The position numbers and the translations under genes were made by a program. The notes beneath the pieces were generated by a model that searched no databases, was not told the DNA's origin, and saw only the letters and a list, made by a program, of their open reading frames with translations. DNA of 64,000 nt from an uncultured Pelagimonas sp. (GTDB taxonomy: Bacteria; Pseudomonadota; Alphaproteobacteria; Rhodobacterales; Rhodobacteraceae). The stretch covers positions 372,001 through 436,000 of the forward strand of contig NZ_CANMKO010000003.1 of assembly GCF_947498515.1 (NCBI RefSeq), in the 5' to 3' direction. How positions within the stretch are numbered: the stretch's first letter is position 1; the number at the start of each line of letters is the position of its first letter. Positions 55,319 to 63,974 of the stretch are shown here, piece by piece.

Positions 55319-55397
55319 TTTGGCAACAATCCCTGTTAACCCTTGTTTTATTGATGCTCAGCCTACCGGTGCTTTTACGCCTTTTCAAACTTTTAGC

Positions 55398-55426
55398 TTG
55401 GACTCGGGCGGGTTAATGCTTATAAC
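55398..55426 (+). promoter_or_regulatory. Strong sigma-70-like promoter
   Basis: TTGGAC and TATAAC are separated by exactly 17 bp. Transcription would start near 55433 and meet a perfect terminator 50-70 bases later. Confidence 0.65.
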
Positions 55427-55432
55427 AAAGTC

Positions 55433-55507
55433 ACTGCTCGATAGGTTTCTTGCCTGTATGAAACCTGCCTCAATGACTTAACCCCGGCTTCGTGCCGGGG
55501 TTTTTTT
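55433..55507 (+). ncRNA. Candidate small RNA (about 75 nt) or bdhA leader with attenuator
   Basis: After the promoter at 55398-55426 the transcript would contain hairpin AGGTTTC/GAAACCT (55443-55466, loop TTGCCTGTAT), a short linker, and an intrinsic terminator AACCCCGGC-TTCGT-GCCGGGGTT (55480-55502) followed by seven Ts. No open reading frame of substance lies within. It could be a stand-alone small RNA. Alternatively it is the leader of bdhA (130 bp further on), with the terminator acting as an attenuator. The sequence does not separate the two. Confidence 0.55.
55480..55507 (+). terminator. Intrinsic terminator with no upstream plus-strand gene
   Basis: A nine-base-pair GC-rich stem with a five-base loop and seven Ts. 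The nearest upstream plus-strand gene ends at 49218, which is why a short transcript is proposed. Confidence 0.9.
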
Positions 55508-55584
55508 CTGCCCAACACTCAGCAACAGTCAAAGTCATTGATATAGTCGCAGCTATGCCTCTAGCCCTTGCATTTATGGGCAAT

Positions 55585-55601
55585 GCAGCATGATATGCTG
55601 C
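55585..55601. promoter_or_regulatory. Inverted repeat upstream of bdhA
   Basis: GCAGCAT and ATGCTGC flank GAT, 36 bp before the bdhA ATG. TGC-rich dyads are recognised by PhaR, the polyhydroxyalkanoate regulator, in related bacteria; the link here is only a suggestion. Confidence 0.45.
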
Positions 55602-55636
55602 GCATGCAAAGTCAGTAGGACAGGAGAGCAGCCGCT

Positions 55637-56410
55637 ATGTCGCTTCAGGGAAAAACCGCCGTTATCACCGGATCCAACTCGGGAATCGGTTTGGGAATCG
55701 CTTGGGAAATGGCCAAGGCCGGGGCCGATGTGGTGATCAATTCGTTTACCGACCGCCCCGAGGACCATGATCTCGCGGCGCAAATCGCCAAAGAGACCGG
55801 TGTCACGGCACGCTATATTCAGGCGGATATGTCCAAGGCAAGCGCCTGTCGTGCGCTGATCGAGCAAGCAGGCAACTGCGATATTCTGATCAACAACGCC
55901 GGTATCCAACACGTCGCGCCGATTGACGAATTCCCCGAAGACAAATGGGACGCCATCATCGCCATCAACATGAGCTCGGCCTATCACACAACCGCAGCCG
56001 CCTTGCCAAAAATGCGCGCAGCGGGCTGGGGCAGGGTGGTCAATATCGCTTCGGCGCATGGGTTAACGGCATCGCCGTACAAATCGGCTTATGTTGCTGC
56101 CAAACACGGCGTTGTGGGCATGACCAAGGTTGTGGCGCTTGAAACCGCGCAAGAACCGATCACCGCCAACGCCATTTGCCCCGGCTATGTGTTAACCCCA
56201 TTGGTCGAGGCCCAGATCCCCGACACGATGAAAGAATACAATATGAGCCGTGAGGACGTGGTGAAGAACGTCATGCTGACGCGTCAGCCCTCCAAAGAGT
56301 TCGCAACCGTCGAGCAGATGGGCGGTACGGCTGTGTTCCTATGTTCGGACGCGGCGGCCCAGATCACCGGCACCACGATTAGCGTCGATGGCGGTTGGAC
56401 CGCCCTTTAA
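55637..56410 (+). CDS. bdhA: 3-hydroxybutyrate dehydrogenase (SDR family)
   Basis: The 257-residue short-chain dehydrogenase interconverts (R)-3-hydroxybutyrate and acetoacetate with NAD, feeding polyhydroxybutyrate breakdown products into central metabolism. It has TGSNSGIGLGIAW for the nucleotide site, the INNAGIQHVAPIDEFP segment, the catalytic Ser in IASAHG and Tyr/Lys in YVAAKHG, and the family tail ITGTTISVDGGWTAL. GGAG precedes the ATG. The neighbour is a convergent enoyl-CoA hydratase. Confidence 0.93.
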   Translation: MSLQGKTAVITGSNSGIGLGIAWEMAKAGADVVINSFTDRPEDHDLAAQIAKETGVTARYIQADMSKASACRALIEQAGNCDILINNAGIQHVAPIDEFPEDKWDAIIAINMSSAYHTTAAALPKMRAAGWGRVVNIASAHGLTASPYKSAYVAAKHGVVGMTKVVALETAQEPITANAICPGYVLTPLVEAQIPDTMKEYNMSREDVVKNVMLTRQPSKEFATVEQMGGTAVFLCSDAAAQITGTTISVDGGWTAL

Positions 56411-56416
56411 ATCAGA

Positions 56417-56445
56417 AAAATGGCGGCCCGGGACAAAGCCGGGCC
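56417..56445 (-). terminator. Terminator-like hairpin between bdhA and enoyl-CoA hydratase
   Basis: GGCCCGG and CCGGGCC flank a seven-base loop. On the minus strand it is followed by GCCATTTTT, so it probably ends the hydratase transcript; on the plus strand no T-run follows. Confidence 0.6.
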
Positions 56446-56452
56446 TCCTATC

Positions 56453-57247
56453 TCATTTGAAGTTGGGTTCGCGCTTTTGGAAATTGGCGAAAACGGCTTC
56501 CATCTGATTTGGCTGACCAATGATTTCGGCCTGAAGCTCGGCCTCTCGACGCATGGTTTCACCGGCATCACCGGTCCAGGTCTCATTCAAAAGCTGTTTG
56601 TTGCGGCGGATTGCGTCGGGGTTCTTGCTTGCTATCAAGGTCGCCATGGCTCGCGCTTCCTCTAGCGGATTGTCGACAACGCGCGTCACCAATCCCAATT
56701 CGGCGCATTCCTTAGCCTCAACGATACGGCCCGTGAACAACAGCTCCTTGGCGACATCCATACGCACAACGCGGGGCAGGGTCTGGGTGATGCTCATATC
56801 CGGGATCAGACCCCATTTGATTTCCATCACCGACATACGGGTGTTGGGCGCCGCGAGACGAATATCAGCCCCGAGCGCAATTTGCGTGCCCGCCCCATAG
56901 GCGACGCCTTGCATCGCGGCGATGACCGGCACGCCCACCTCTTGCCAGACCCAGCCCGGCTTTTGGAACATGTTGGCGTTTTCGCCTTCAGGGAAGGTTT
57001 TGATCTGCTCAACAAGCTTCGCCGGGTTGAGCGCCCCCGTGAAGAAACCAGTGTCGATCCCGGAGCAAAAATTATCCCCTTCGCCGGTTAGGATGACGGC
57101 GCGGATACTCTTGTCGGCGCGGATGTCCTCGCCAATTTGTGCAAGCCCTTCGAAAACTGATTGATCAACGGCATTGTGTTTTTCAGGACGGTTGAGCCAC
57201 ACTTCGGCAACATGGCCTTCGCGTTTAAGAATGACGGATGCGGTCAT
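56453..57247 (-). CDS. Enoyl-CoA hydratase/isomerase family protein
   Basis: The 264-residue crotonase-fold protein shows RPEKHNAVDQ, the oxyanion-hole segments LTGEGDNFCSGIDTG and GVAYGAGTQIALGADIRLA, and MEIKWGLIPDMS. Crotonases hydrate or isomerise acyl-CoAs. The second catalytic position reads W-G-L-I-P-D, where classical hydratases have a Glu followed by a Gly-rich turn, so activity other than hydration is possible. ATG 57247 has AAAGGTG upstream; a GTG at 57256 is an alternative. Gene context gives no pathway. Confidence 0.85.
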   Translation of the reverse strand: MTASVILKREGHVAEVWLNRPEKHNAVDQSVFEGLAQIGEDIRADKSIRAVILTGEGDNFCSGIDTGFFTGALNPAKLVEQIKTFPEGENANMFQKPGWVWQEVGVPVIAAMQGVAYGAGTQIALGADIRLAAPNTRMSVMEIKWGLIPDMSITQTLPRVVRMDVAKELLFTGRIVEAKECAELGLVTRVVDNPLEEARAMATLIASKNPDAIRRNKQLLNETWTGDAGETMRREAELQAEIIGQPNQMEAVFANFQKREPNFK

Positions 57248-57423
57248 TTTGGGCACCTTTCTAACGGTCGTTTGCCATAGGTATTCCCGCTACGGTCTCG
57301 CTTGAAAAGCTTTACGTTGCACTCCGTTGCGTCACTTTGGCCTGCCTTAACGTCATATTCCCGTTGTGGTCATTGCCCATTCAGACGGGTATGAACAAAG
57401 GGTCACGAGCAAAGGGGACAACC

Positions 57424-58452
57424 ATGGTAAAGATCAATCTAGCCTTGCAAGGCGGCGGGGCGCATGGGGCTTTTACCTGGGGTGTACTGGATCGCTTGTT
57501 AGAAGAAGAAGGTTTGGAGATTGCCGCGATTTCCGGAACCTCGGCGGGCGCCTTGAACGGTGCCGCGCTGAAATCTGGCCTGATCAAAGGCGGGCCTGAG
57601 GGCGCGCGCGACAATCTGGATTGGCTCTGGGGGCAACTTGGTGCGAGTGAAACGACAACCCCTGAATGGATGCACCCGTGGCTTCCCCATCCCGGTGCCG
57701 TATCCAAGGCGGTTGAATACTCCTTGCCCTATATTTGGGGCGAAACCATGGGGCGCATGTTGTCACCCTATGCTTGGGGGCCTGCTTACCGGAATCCTTT
57801 GGAAAAAGTCGTCGACAAATTTGATTTCGAAACGATTTGCGCGACGGATGGCCCACGGTTTTTCGTAGGCGCAACGCAGGTCCGCGATGGTAAAATCCGC
57901 GTCTTTACCGGCGACAAAATCAACACTCAGGCGATTTTGGCATCGGCGTGCCTTCCTACCTTGTTTCAGGCGGTTGAACTCGAGGACCCGGAAACCGGCG
58001 TGATTGAGGCCTTTTGGGACGGCGGATATACCGGAAACCCACCGCTGTTTCCGTTTTTTGACAAAGAGTTACCAGATGACATTGTTGTCGTGAACCTCAA
58101 CCCGCTGCATCGCGATCAGATTCCGGTAACACCGCCGGAAATCCAAAACCGGATCAACGAAATCAGTTTCAATTCTTCGCTTCTGCGCGAGTTGCGGGCG
58201 ATCGAATTTGTCCAACGCTTGTTGGGGCAGGGTGCCTTGCAACCTGGTTCGATGAAAGAGGTCAGGGTTCACATGATTGCCGATGATGATCTGATGAATG
58301 ATCTATCGGTCGCCACAAAATCCCTACCGGTTCCGTCGGTTCTAAAACAGCTAAAAGAAGCCGGTCGCCGCGCCGCCGGTGGGTTTTTGGAAAGTCACAA
58401 AGCTGACTTGGGCAAACGACAAACCGCTGATCTCAAAGAGATGTTCGGCTAG
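57424..58452 (+). CDS. Patatin-like phospholipase
   Basis: The 342-residue protein has the oxyanion loop LALQGGGAHGAFTWGVLDRL, the nucleophile elbow SGTSAGALNG (Ser about 41) and the catalytic Asp in WDGGYTGNPPLFPF. Such lipases hydrolyse acyl esters of membrane lipids; many lie in the cytoplasm. The ATG is preceded by GGGGAC. The gene ends one base from the convergent DUF502 gene. Confidence 0.9.
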   Translation: MVKINLALQGGGAHGAFTWGVLDRLLEEEGLEIAAISGTSAGALNGAALKSGLIKGGPEGARDNLDWLWGQLGASETTTPEWMHPWLPHPGAVSKAVEYSLPYIWGETMGRMLSPYAWGPAYRNPLEKVVDKFDFETICATDGPRFFVGATQVRDGKIRVFTGDKINTQAILASACLPTLFQAVELEDPETGVIEAFWDGGYTGNPPLFPFFDKELPDDIVVVNLNPLHRDQIPVTPPEIQNRINEISFNSSLLRELRAIEFVQRLLGQGALQPGSMKEVRVHMIADDDLMNDLSVATKSLPVPSVLKQLKEAGRRAAGGFLESHKADLGKRQTADLKEMFG

Positions 58453-58453
58453 G

Positions 58454-59185
58454 TTAGCTCGCTTTCTTGAGCTGGTTTTCAAGGGCTTCTTTGGCTTTTT
58501 CCCCGTTGGGATAGACCAAACCGGCCGATATCACCAATTTGGCGGCCTCTTCGATGGTCATATCCAACTCGATGATGTCTTCGACCGGAAAGAACAGCAA
58601 AAAGCCTGAGGTCGGATTTGGTGTTGTCGGAACAAAGACCGACATCATATCCCCGACTGTCTCGGCTTTCTCGGCCACTTCGCCGCGCGCTTTGGTCGAA
58701 ATGAACCCAATCGCCCAAATACCTTTTCGTGGGTACTGGATCAGACAAGCCTTTTCAAAACTGCGGTCACTCTGTGCAAAGACCGTTTCCGCGAGTTGTT
58801 TGATACCGGAGTAGATGGAGCGAACAATCGGGGTCCGATCCACGAGGTTTTCCGCAAAGGTGATCATCGAACGACCGATGAGACCCTTAGCAATCCACCC
58901 AACTGAAACCGTGAAAATCAAAAAGATAACAACGCCCAAGCCGCGTACGTTCACCTCGATTTGATCAGCACCTTCTAGCTCAAACAGCCGGTTGATTATC
59001 GCCGCAGGTTGATACGCCGCCGGAACAAAAGGCCAGACAAAACTGTCGACCCAGCCAACCACGGTCCAGATCAACCATACCGTTAGACCAACCGGCGCGA
59101 TCACAATGATCCCGGTCAGAAACGAGTTGCGCAGTCTGGTGATAAAACCGGGGCGTTTGGTGTCCTGGTCAAATGGAGTTGTCAT
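58454..59185 (-). CDS. DUF502-family membrane protein
   Basis: The 243-residue protein has two transmembrane helices (about 22-45 and 82-105) and a C-terminal soluble domain with the family pattern VRSIYSGIKQLAETVF and FVPTTPNPTSGFLLFFPVED. DUF502 proteins have no known molecular function; plant relatives are linked to membrane trafficking. No useful clue comes from the neighbours. Confidence 0.88.
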   Translation of the reverse strand: MTTPFDQDTKRPGFITRLRNSFLTGIIVIAPVGLTVWLIWTVVGWVDSFVWPFVPAAYQPAAIINRLFELEGADQIEVNVRGLGVVIFLIFTVSVGWIAKGLIGRSMITFAENLVDRTPIVRSIYSGIKQLAETVFAQSDRSFEKACLIQYPRKGIWAIGFISTKARGEVAEKAETVGDMMSVFVPTTPNPTSGFLLFFPVEDIIELDMTIEEAAKLVISAGLVYPNGEKAKEALENQLKKAS

Positions 59186-59231
59186 AGGGCGTTGTTTTTC
59201 AAGTAGAGGTTAAGGCCAAGGTAGGCTGTGC

Positions 59232-59262
59232 AAATGCGCTCTACAATGGGCAGAGCGCATTT
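59232..59262 (-). terminator. Terminator of the psuK-psuG operon
   Basis: AAATGCGCTC and GAGCGCATTT form a perfect 10-bp stem with an 11-base loop just after the psuG stop. The T-run is short, being part of the stem. Confidence 0.7.
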
Positions 59263-59270
59263 CAATGACA

Positions 59271-60185
59271 TCACGCGTCAATATTGCACATTTCTTGCGC
59301 AATTTCAGCGGCTAGCCGGGCATTGTTGAGAACCAGCGCGATATTGGCTTCTAGGGACCGCCCGTCGGTCAACTCAAAAATCCGCTGGAGCAAATAGGGC
59401 GTCACGTCTTTTCCTGAAATCCCATGCGCATGGGCATCTCGGGTGGCTTCTGCAATGATTGGCGCGAGCGTTTCACGTGCAATTTCAGCATCTTGCGGGA
59501 TGGGGTTGGTCACCAACTGCCCCCCTGGCAAACCGAGGCGACCACGCATGACATGGGCCTTGGCAATGTCTTTGGCCGTATCCATCCGCAAAGGCGCGCG
59601 CAAACCTGCTTCTCGTGACCAGAATGCCGGCACCTGATCCTGACCATAGGCAATCACAGGAACACCAAGAGTTTCAAGGACTTCTAGCGTTTTAGGAAGG
59701 TCGAGGATCGCCTTGGCACCTGCGGCGACGACCGTCACTTCGCTGTGCGACAATTCCTGTAGATCCGCCGAAATATCAAAGCTGTTCTCGGCCCCCTTGT
59801 GAACTCCCCCAATGCCACCGGTTGCGAAAACCGAGATCCCAGCCAATTTGGCTGCGATCATAGTGGCCGCAACCGTTGTCGCACCAGTGCGGCCCTGAGA
59901 CATGCAAACGGCCATATCAGCACGGCTAAGCTTGGCCACGCCACGTGCCTGAGCGAGAGCTTCAAGCTGTTCATCCGTAAGCCCGACGTGCAAGGTTCCG
60001 TCGATCACGGCGATTGTCGCGGGTTCAGCGCCGTTATTACGCACTGTGGCCTCGACCTGACGCGCAACCTCAAGGTTTTGTGGCCAAGGCATGCCATGGG
60101 TAATGATCGTGCTTTCAAGCGCGACCACAGGGCGTTTTTCGGCCAAAGCAGTGGCAACAGCGGGCGAGGGGGTCACGATGGTCAT
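59271..60185 (-). CDS. psuG: Pseudouridine-5'-phosphate glycosidase
   Basis: PsuG splits pseudouridine 5'-phosphate into uracil and ribose 5-phosphate. The 304-residue protein shows VALESTIITHGMPWPQN, IDGTLHVGLTDEQLE, GATTVAATMIAAKLAGI and VFATGGIGGVHKGAENSFDISADL, typical of the family. It overlaps the kinase gene by four bases and completes the two-step pseudouridine breakdown pathway with it. Confidence 0.93.
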   Translation of the reverse strand: MTIVTPSPAVATALAEKRPVVALESTIITHGMPWPQNLEVARQVEATVRNNGAEPATIAVIDGTLHVGLTDEQLEALAQARGVAKLSRADMAVCMSQGRTGATTVAATMIAAKLAGISVFATGGIGGVHKGAENSFDISADLQELSHSEVTVVAAGAKAILDLPKTLEVLETLGVPVIAYGQDQVPAFWSREAGLRAPLRMDTAKDIAKAHVMRGRLGLPGGQLVTNPIPQDAEIARETLAPIIAEATRDAHAHGISGKDVTPYLLQRIFELTDGRSLEANIALVLNNARLAAEIAQEMCNIDA

Positions 60186-61075
60186 ATGGCTATTTCTCCG
60201 GAAACATAGGCTGCGGCGGCGTGCAAGGCGCGGCTAAGCGCGTCTTTGCGGTCCGATCCGTCGCATTCGGCAGCAATATGAGCCGCCATAAAGGTATCAC
60301 CGGCTCCAGTGACGCGTGTCACCAAAACCTTAGGAGGGCGCTGTGTCACCAACCCGTCTTGCGTTGCATCGCAGCAGCTTTCGCCACCATTGGTGACCAA
60401 GACGCGAAAAGCACCCCGTTCCAATAGTTTAGCAGCCGCATCTGAGCTATTGTCGAAATTCAATTGGCACAAAATGCCAGCTTCTTCGAGATTGACGTAT
60501 AACGTGCCACGACCCGACCGGACAAAGGGCAGGAGGCGCTCGGCCTTACCCGGGCTAGCCGGTGCAACACGCAAATCGGCTGAGGAAAAAGAAGGGCTTA
60601 TGGCAATTTCTTCAAGCAGTGATGCCGTCAGATTACCATCCAAGGCGATCAATCCATTAAAAGGCGTTTCGTCACTGCCCAACGGGCCAAACTTCAATGG
60701 ATTCAGTATCTTGTCGCCCGCAGCTTCGAGAGAATGCGCATCTGCGATTGCGGCGATCAAGCCATTTGCGCCTTCGATGGCCATGTAGCGATCCGTTGGC
60801 AAATCTGCAGACCGGTAAAGAAAATCGGTGCCTAGACCGCGACGGGCGCATTCCGAAACCAATTCATTGCCTTCGGCGTCTTGTCCGATGGCAGACAACA
60901 AATCAGGCTTTAGACCAAATCGCGACAACGCCATTGCGATGTTCATACAAACCCCACCAGGCAGGCGGATAATGCGGCCAGGTACATCAGAACCGGCGCG
61001 CATGTGACTGGCAGACCGCCCAATGATGTCCCAAAGCACCGAGCCAACGCAGAGAATTTTGTGTTTGTTTGTCAT
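60182..61075 (-). CDS. psuK: PfkB-family carbohydrate kinase (pseudouridine kinase)
   Basis: The 297-residue PfkB-family kinase has the N-terminal GGVCMNIAMALSRFG glycine motif and the C-terminal catalytic signature VTRVTGAGDTFMAAHIAA with the conserved Asp. Fused or adjacent PfkB kinases phosphorylate pseudouridine to the substrate of PsuG. The four-base overlap with psuG supports this role; other sugar kinases of the family cannot be ruled out from sequence alone. Confidence 0.88.
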   Translation of the reverse strand: MTNKHKILCVGSVLWDIIGRSASHMRAGSDVPGRIIRLPGGVCMNIAMALSRFGLKPDLLSAIGQDAEGNELVSECARRGLGTDFLYRSADLPTDRYMAIEGANGLIAAIADAHSLEAAGDKILNPLKFGPLGSDETPFNGLIALDGNLTASLLEEIAISPSFSSADLRVAPASPGKAERLLPFVRSGRGTLYVNLEEAGILCQLNFDNSSDAAAKLLERGAFRVLVTNGGESCCDATQDGLVTQRPPKVLVTRVTGAGDTFMAAHIAAECDGSDRKDALSRALHAAAAYVSGEIAI

Positions 61076-61460
61076 ACACGCCTTGTGGCGCTGAACGTGG
61101 ATTGGCGCAAGTGAAGAAGCGTAGAGATAGACGTCGGTGCAATCAAACAGTCGCCTAGTACCTGCTCTGCATTTCCCTGAACCATCGTTGCAACTCGAGC
61201 CCGATCTGAAACTTACATTTCATGTCAACTCAGCCAGTTTGGGCTTTCGGGGCAGAGTGACATTCAGGAATTGTTCATGATGGCTTTATGGGTCTGTGCT
61301 CCCTTACCATATTCTTATAATCAGTATTATGTAAATTAAGGCCATTACGAGAAGGCTAATTACACGACGAAATTGTGTCTGATCGCAATCAACTAACAGG
61401 AAACGCTGGACAGCGCACCCCACAGCCCTTTAACCAAATGGTCAAGCTTTGGGAGGTTTT
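61076..61460. promoter_or_regulatory. Divergent promoter region psuK / aroQ
   Basis: The 385 bp hold no gene. A TATAAT hexamer at 61316-61321 could be the -10 box of the aroQ promoter, about 140 bp before the start; the -35 match is weak. The region near 61310-61340 is A+T-rich. Confidence 0.4.
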
Positions 61461-61898
61461 ATGCGCTCGTTTTTGATACTCAATGGTCCGAACCTAAACT
61501 TACTTGGGACACGCCAGCCTGAGATTTATGGGCATACGACTTTGACGGATGTCGAAGACATGTGCCGGACGCACGCCGAGAAAATCGGCGTCTCTGTCAT
61601 CTGTGCCCAATCCAATCACGAAGGTGCGCTTGTCGATCTTATTCAAGATGCACGCGGCAAACATGACGGCATTATTCTGAACGCTGGTGCCTATACTCAC
61701 ACGTCGATTGCTCTGATGGATGCGATCAAAGGATGTGAGGCCAAGGTTGTTGAGCTTCACTTGTCCAACATTCATGCCCGTGAAAGCTATCGTCACAAAT
61801 CATTTATCTCACCTGTGGCTATCGGTCTGATATGTGGGTTTGGGGCGCACGGGTATATTCTGGCTATGGACGCCCTGAAAAACCATTTGGAGGCTTGA
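61461..61898 (+). CDS. aroQ: 3-dehydroquinate dehydratase, type II
   Basis: AroQ dehydrates 3-dehydroquinate to 3-dehydroshikimate in the shikimate pathway. The 145-residue protein has the catalytic segment LNGPNLNLLGTRQPEIYG, INAG-like LNAGAYTHTSIALMDA, and HLSNIHARESYRHKSFIS containing the general-acid His. GGGAGG is five bases before the ATG at 61461. It is followed two bases after its stop by a LuxR-type regulator, probably on the same message. Confidence 0.95.
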   Translation: MRSFLILNGPNLNLLGTRQPEIYGHTTLTDVEDMCRTHAEKIGVSVICAQSNHEGALVDLIQDARGKHDGIILNAGAYTHTSIALMDAIKGCEAKVVELHLSNIHARESYRHKSFISPVAIGLICGFGAHGYILAMDALKNHLEA

Positions 61899-61900
61899 TC

Positions 61901-62662
61901 ATGAAAGCCAATTTGCGAGTCTACCTGACCGAATTGACCAATGTTGATAATGTCGAAGATCTTTGGGCGCTCCATTGTGACAAGATGGCCGAGTTCGGAT
62001 TTGATCGTCTTATCTATGGCTTCACACAATTCATGACCCCTACGTCATTTGGCGACCCCAATGATTTTGTGGTTCTAAGCAATCACACTCCTGAGTACCG
62101 CAAGGGCTTTGTCGAAGGTGGCTTGTATCGTAATGCGCCTATGGTTCGCTGGGCGCTTGAGAACGAAGGACATGCTAGTTGGCGCGTCATGGCAGAACAG
62201 ATTTCGCGTGGAACACTGGATGAGAAAGTTCAGCAAGTTATTGCGTTTAACCTGACCCACAAGGTTCATGCCGGTTACACAGTAAGCTTCAAGTCGGTGT
62301 CCAGTCGTGCCAAAGGTGCAATTTCCCTATGCGCGCGCGCAGACATCAACCAAGACCAACTAGATGAAATGTGGGAGGATCATGGTGGTGACATCGTATT
62401 GATGAACAACCTCGTTCATCTCAAAATTATGACGCTGCCGATCCCCTTGCAGAATCAGAACCTAACACCGCGCCAGCGCGAAGCCCTGGAATGGGTTGGT
62501 GATGGGAAGACAATGCAGGATATCGCTCAGATCATGGGGCTTACTCAAGCAACGATCGAAAAGCACCTGCGCTTGGCCCGTGATACGCTAAATGTGGAAA
62601 CCACGGCCCAGGCCGTTGCCAAAGCGGCATTCCACAATCAGATGTATATTATCCACACTTGA
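61901..62662 (+). CDS. LuxR-type autoinducer-binding regulator (solo)
   Basis: The 253-residue protein has an N-terminal autoinducer-binding-type domain (about 10-165) and a LuxR helix-turn-helix (about 185-245: LTPRQREALEWVGDGKTMQD and MGLTQATIEKHLRLARDTLN). It resembles the VjbR-like solos of Rhodobacterales. At the place where TraR-like proteins have Asp-Pro contacting the lactone amide it reads LYRNAPMVRW, so ligand specificity may differ from classical AHLs. No luxI gene is in the window. GGAGG lies seven bases upstream of the ATG. It probably shares a promoter with aroQ. Confidence 0.88.
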   Translation: MKANLRVYLTELTNVDNVEDLWALHCDKMAEFGFDRLIYGFTQFMTPTSFGDPNDFVVLSNHTPEYRKGFVEGGLYRNAPMVRWALENEGHASWRVMAEQISRGTLDEKVQQVIAFNLTHKVHAGYTVSFKSVSSRAKGAISLCARADINQDQLDEMWEDHGGDIVLMNNLVHLKIMTLPIPLQNQNLTPRQREALEWVGDGKTMQDIAQIMGLTQATIEKHLRLARDTLNVETTAQAVAKAAFHNQMYIIHT

Positions 62663-63000
62663 CCCCCTGCCCTAGTTTTCCTTGGATGGTGCACTCGGAG
62701 AGTGAATAGGTGTGTTAAAAAGGCTCATTTTACACCTGAGCTTACGTAAGGTCCGGAAAACCTGACTTCCGTTACGGAATGAATGCTGCGAACGTGGTTT
62801 TGTTCCGTGAGTGGTGGCCCTTTAGGCCATGGAACATAAGGAAAAATACCCCGCGTATTGATGGGCTCTACTTTTCTGACGCTGGTTGGTTAATCGATTT
62901 GCGAAGCGCCAATCAGCACCCTTTTCGGGGCCTCTGCCTTCATCCCCAATGTCTCTGGCAGAGGTCCCGATTTCTACCTCCGACACAATCGCCAAACAAA
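62663..63000. other. Structured intergenic region between luxR-type gene and tsf
   Basis: No credible gene. It holds several dyads: hairpin AGGTG...CACCT with inner TAAAA/TTTTA (62708-62737), the 10-bp palindrome CTTACGTAAG (62741-62750), TTCCG-TTA-CGGAA (62767-62779), and a long hairpin GGGGCCTCTGCC/GGCAGAGGTCCC (62927-62968, 18-base loop). These may be operators and an RNA structure. No tRNA was found. Confidence 0.45.
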
Positions 63001-63030
63001 AAAAAGGCCACTCAAAGAGCGGCCTTTTTC
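63001..63030 (-). terminator. Intrinsic terminator of tsf
   Basis: AAAAAGGCC...GGCCTTTTT with GGCCGCTC/GAGTGGCC core (one wobble) and eight Ts on the minus strand, 17 bp after the tsf stop. Confidence 0.9.
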
Positions 63031-63047
63031 GTGAGTATAAAGAACGA

Positions 63048-63923
63048 TTAGCCCTGAACGGCTTTGGCAACTTCAGCTGCGAAATCTTCTTCTTTTTTCT
63101 CGATGCCTTCGCCGACCTGCATACGCACGTAGCCAACGATTTCGGCACCTGCTTCTTTGGCGGCTTGCTCAACGGTCAAGTCGGTGTTCATGACGAACTG
63201 CTGACCCAGCAAAGTGACTTCGGCCAGGAATTTCTTCATACGGCCAACGATCATCTTTTCGATAACCTGCTCAGGTTTGCCGGATTCACGGGCGATGTCG
63301 ATTTGAACCTGACGCTCTTTTTCAACAACAGCCGCGTCCAGATCAGCTTCGGAAAGCGACTGTGGGTTTGCCGCTGCGATGTGCATCGCAACCTGCTTGC
63401 CAAATGCTTCGTCGCCACCCTTAAGCGCAACGAGAACACCGATCTGGCCCATGCCAGGGTTGGCCGCGTTGTGGATATAGGATGTCACAACGTCACCTTC
63501 GACGGACGCCATGCGGCGGACCGACATGTTTTCGCCAATGGTCGCGATTTTGTCTGTGATGGTGTCGGCAACTGTTTTTCCGCCCAAATCGGCAGCGTTC
63601 AGCGCGTCAACATCGGAAACATTCAGCGCGGCAGCAGCAATGCCACCAACCATTTCCTGGAACTCAGCGTTCTTGGAAACGAAGTCGGTTTCGGAGTTCA
63701 CTTCAACAGCAACACCCTTGCCACCGTCAACAGCCACGGCCACAAGACCTTCGGCGGCGGTACGGCCGGATTTTTTGGCGGCTTTTGCCAGACCTTTGGT
63801 GCGCAGCCAGTCGATGGCGGCTTCCATGTCACCGTCGGTTGCTACCAACGCTTTTTTCGCGTCCATCATGCCAGCGGCCGTGATTTCGCGCAGTTCTTTT
63901 ACCTGTGCAGCAGTGATCGCCAT
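63048..63923 (-). CDS. tsf: Translation elongation factor Ts
   Basis: EF-Ts exchanges GDP for GTP on EF-Tu. The 291-residue protein has the N-terminal UBA-like part ([19 protein letters not shown]), the EF-Tu contact motif TDFVSKN (about 78-84), and a dimer-like core. The ATG at 63923 has GAGGAAG upstream. rpsB is expected immediately upstream, beyond the window edge. Confidence 0.97.
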   Translation of the reverse strand: MAITAAQVKELREITAAGMMDAKKALVATDGDMEAAIDWLRTKGLAKAAKKSGRTAAEGLVAVAVDGGKGVAVEVNSETDFVSKNAEFQEMVGGIAAAALNVSDVDALNAADLGGKTVADTITDKIATIGENMSVRRMASVEGDVVTSYIHNAANPGMGQIGVLVALKGGDEAFGKQVAMHIAAANPQSLSEADLDAAVVEKERQVQIDIARESGKPEQVIEKMIVGRMKKFLAEVTLLGQQFVMNTDLTVEQAAKEAGAEIVGYVRMQVGEGIEKKEEDFAAEVAKAVQG

Positions 63924-63953
63924 GATTTGGCTTCCTCTTCTGAAAATGCAATG

Positions 63954-63974
63954 CGGGTGGCTGTGCGCCACCCG
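63954..63974 (-). repeat. Hairpin upstream of tsf
   Basis: CGGGTGGC and GCCACCCG form an eight-base-pair stem with a five-base loop, about 30 bp before the tsf start. In the usual rpsB-tsf operon this would be an intercistronic processing or attenuation hairpin. Confidence 0.6.

Noticed and set aside
61449-61460. Upstream TTG start for aroQ
   Set aside because: It would place the GGGAGG ribosome binding site inside the coding region; the ATG at 61461 fits the conserved N-terminus.
62779-63051. 90-codon plus-strand frame in the luxR/tsf gap
   Set aside because: Tryptophan/proline-rich, no ribosome binding site, and it crosses the tsf terminator.
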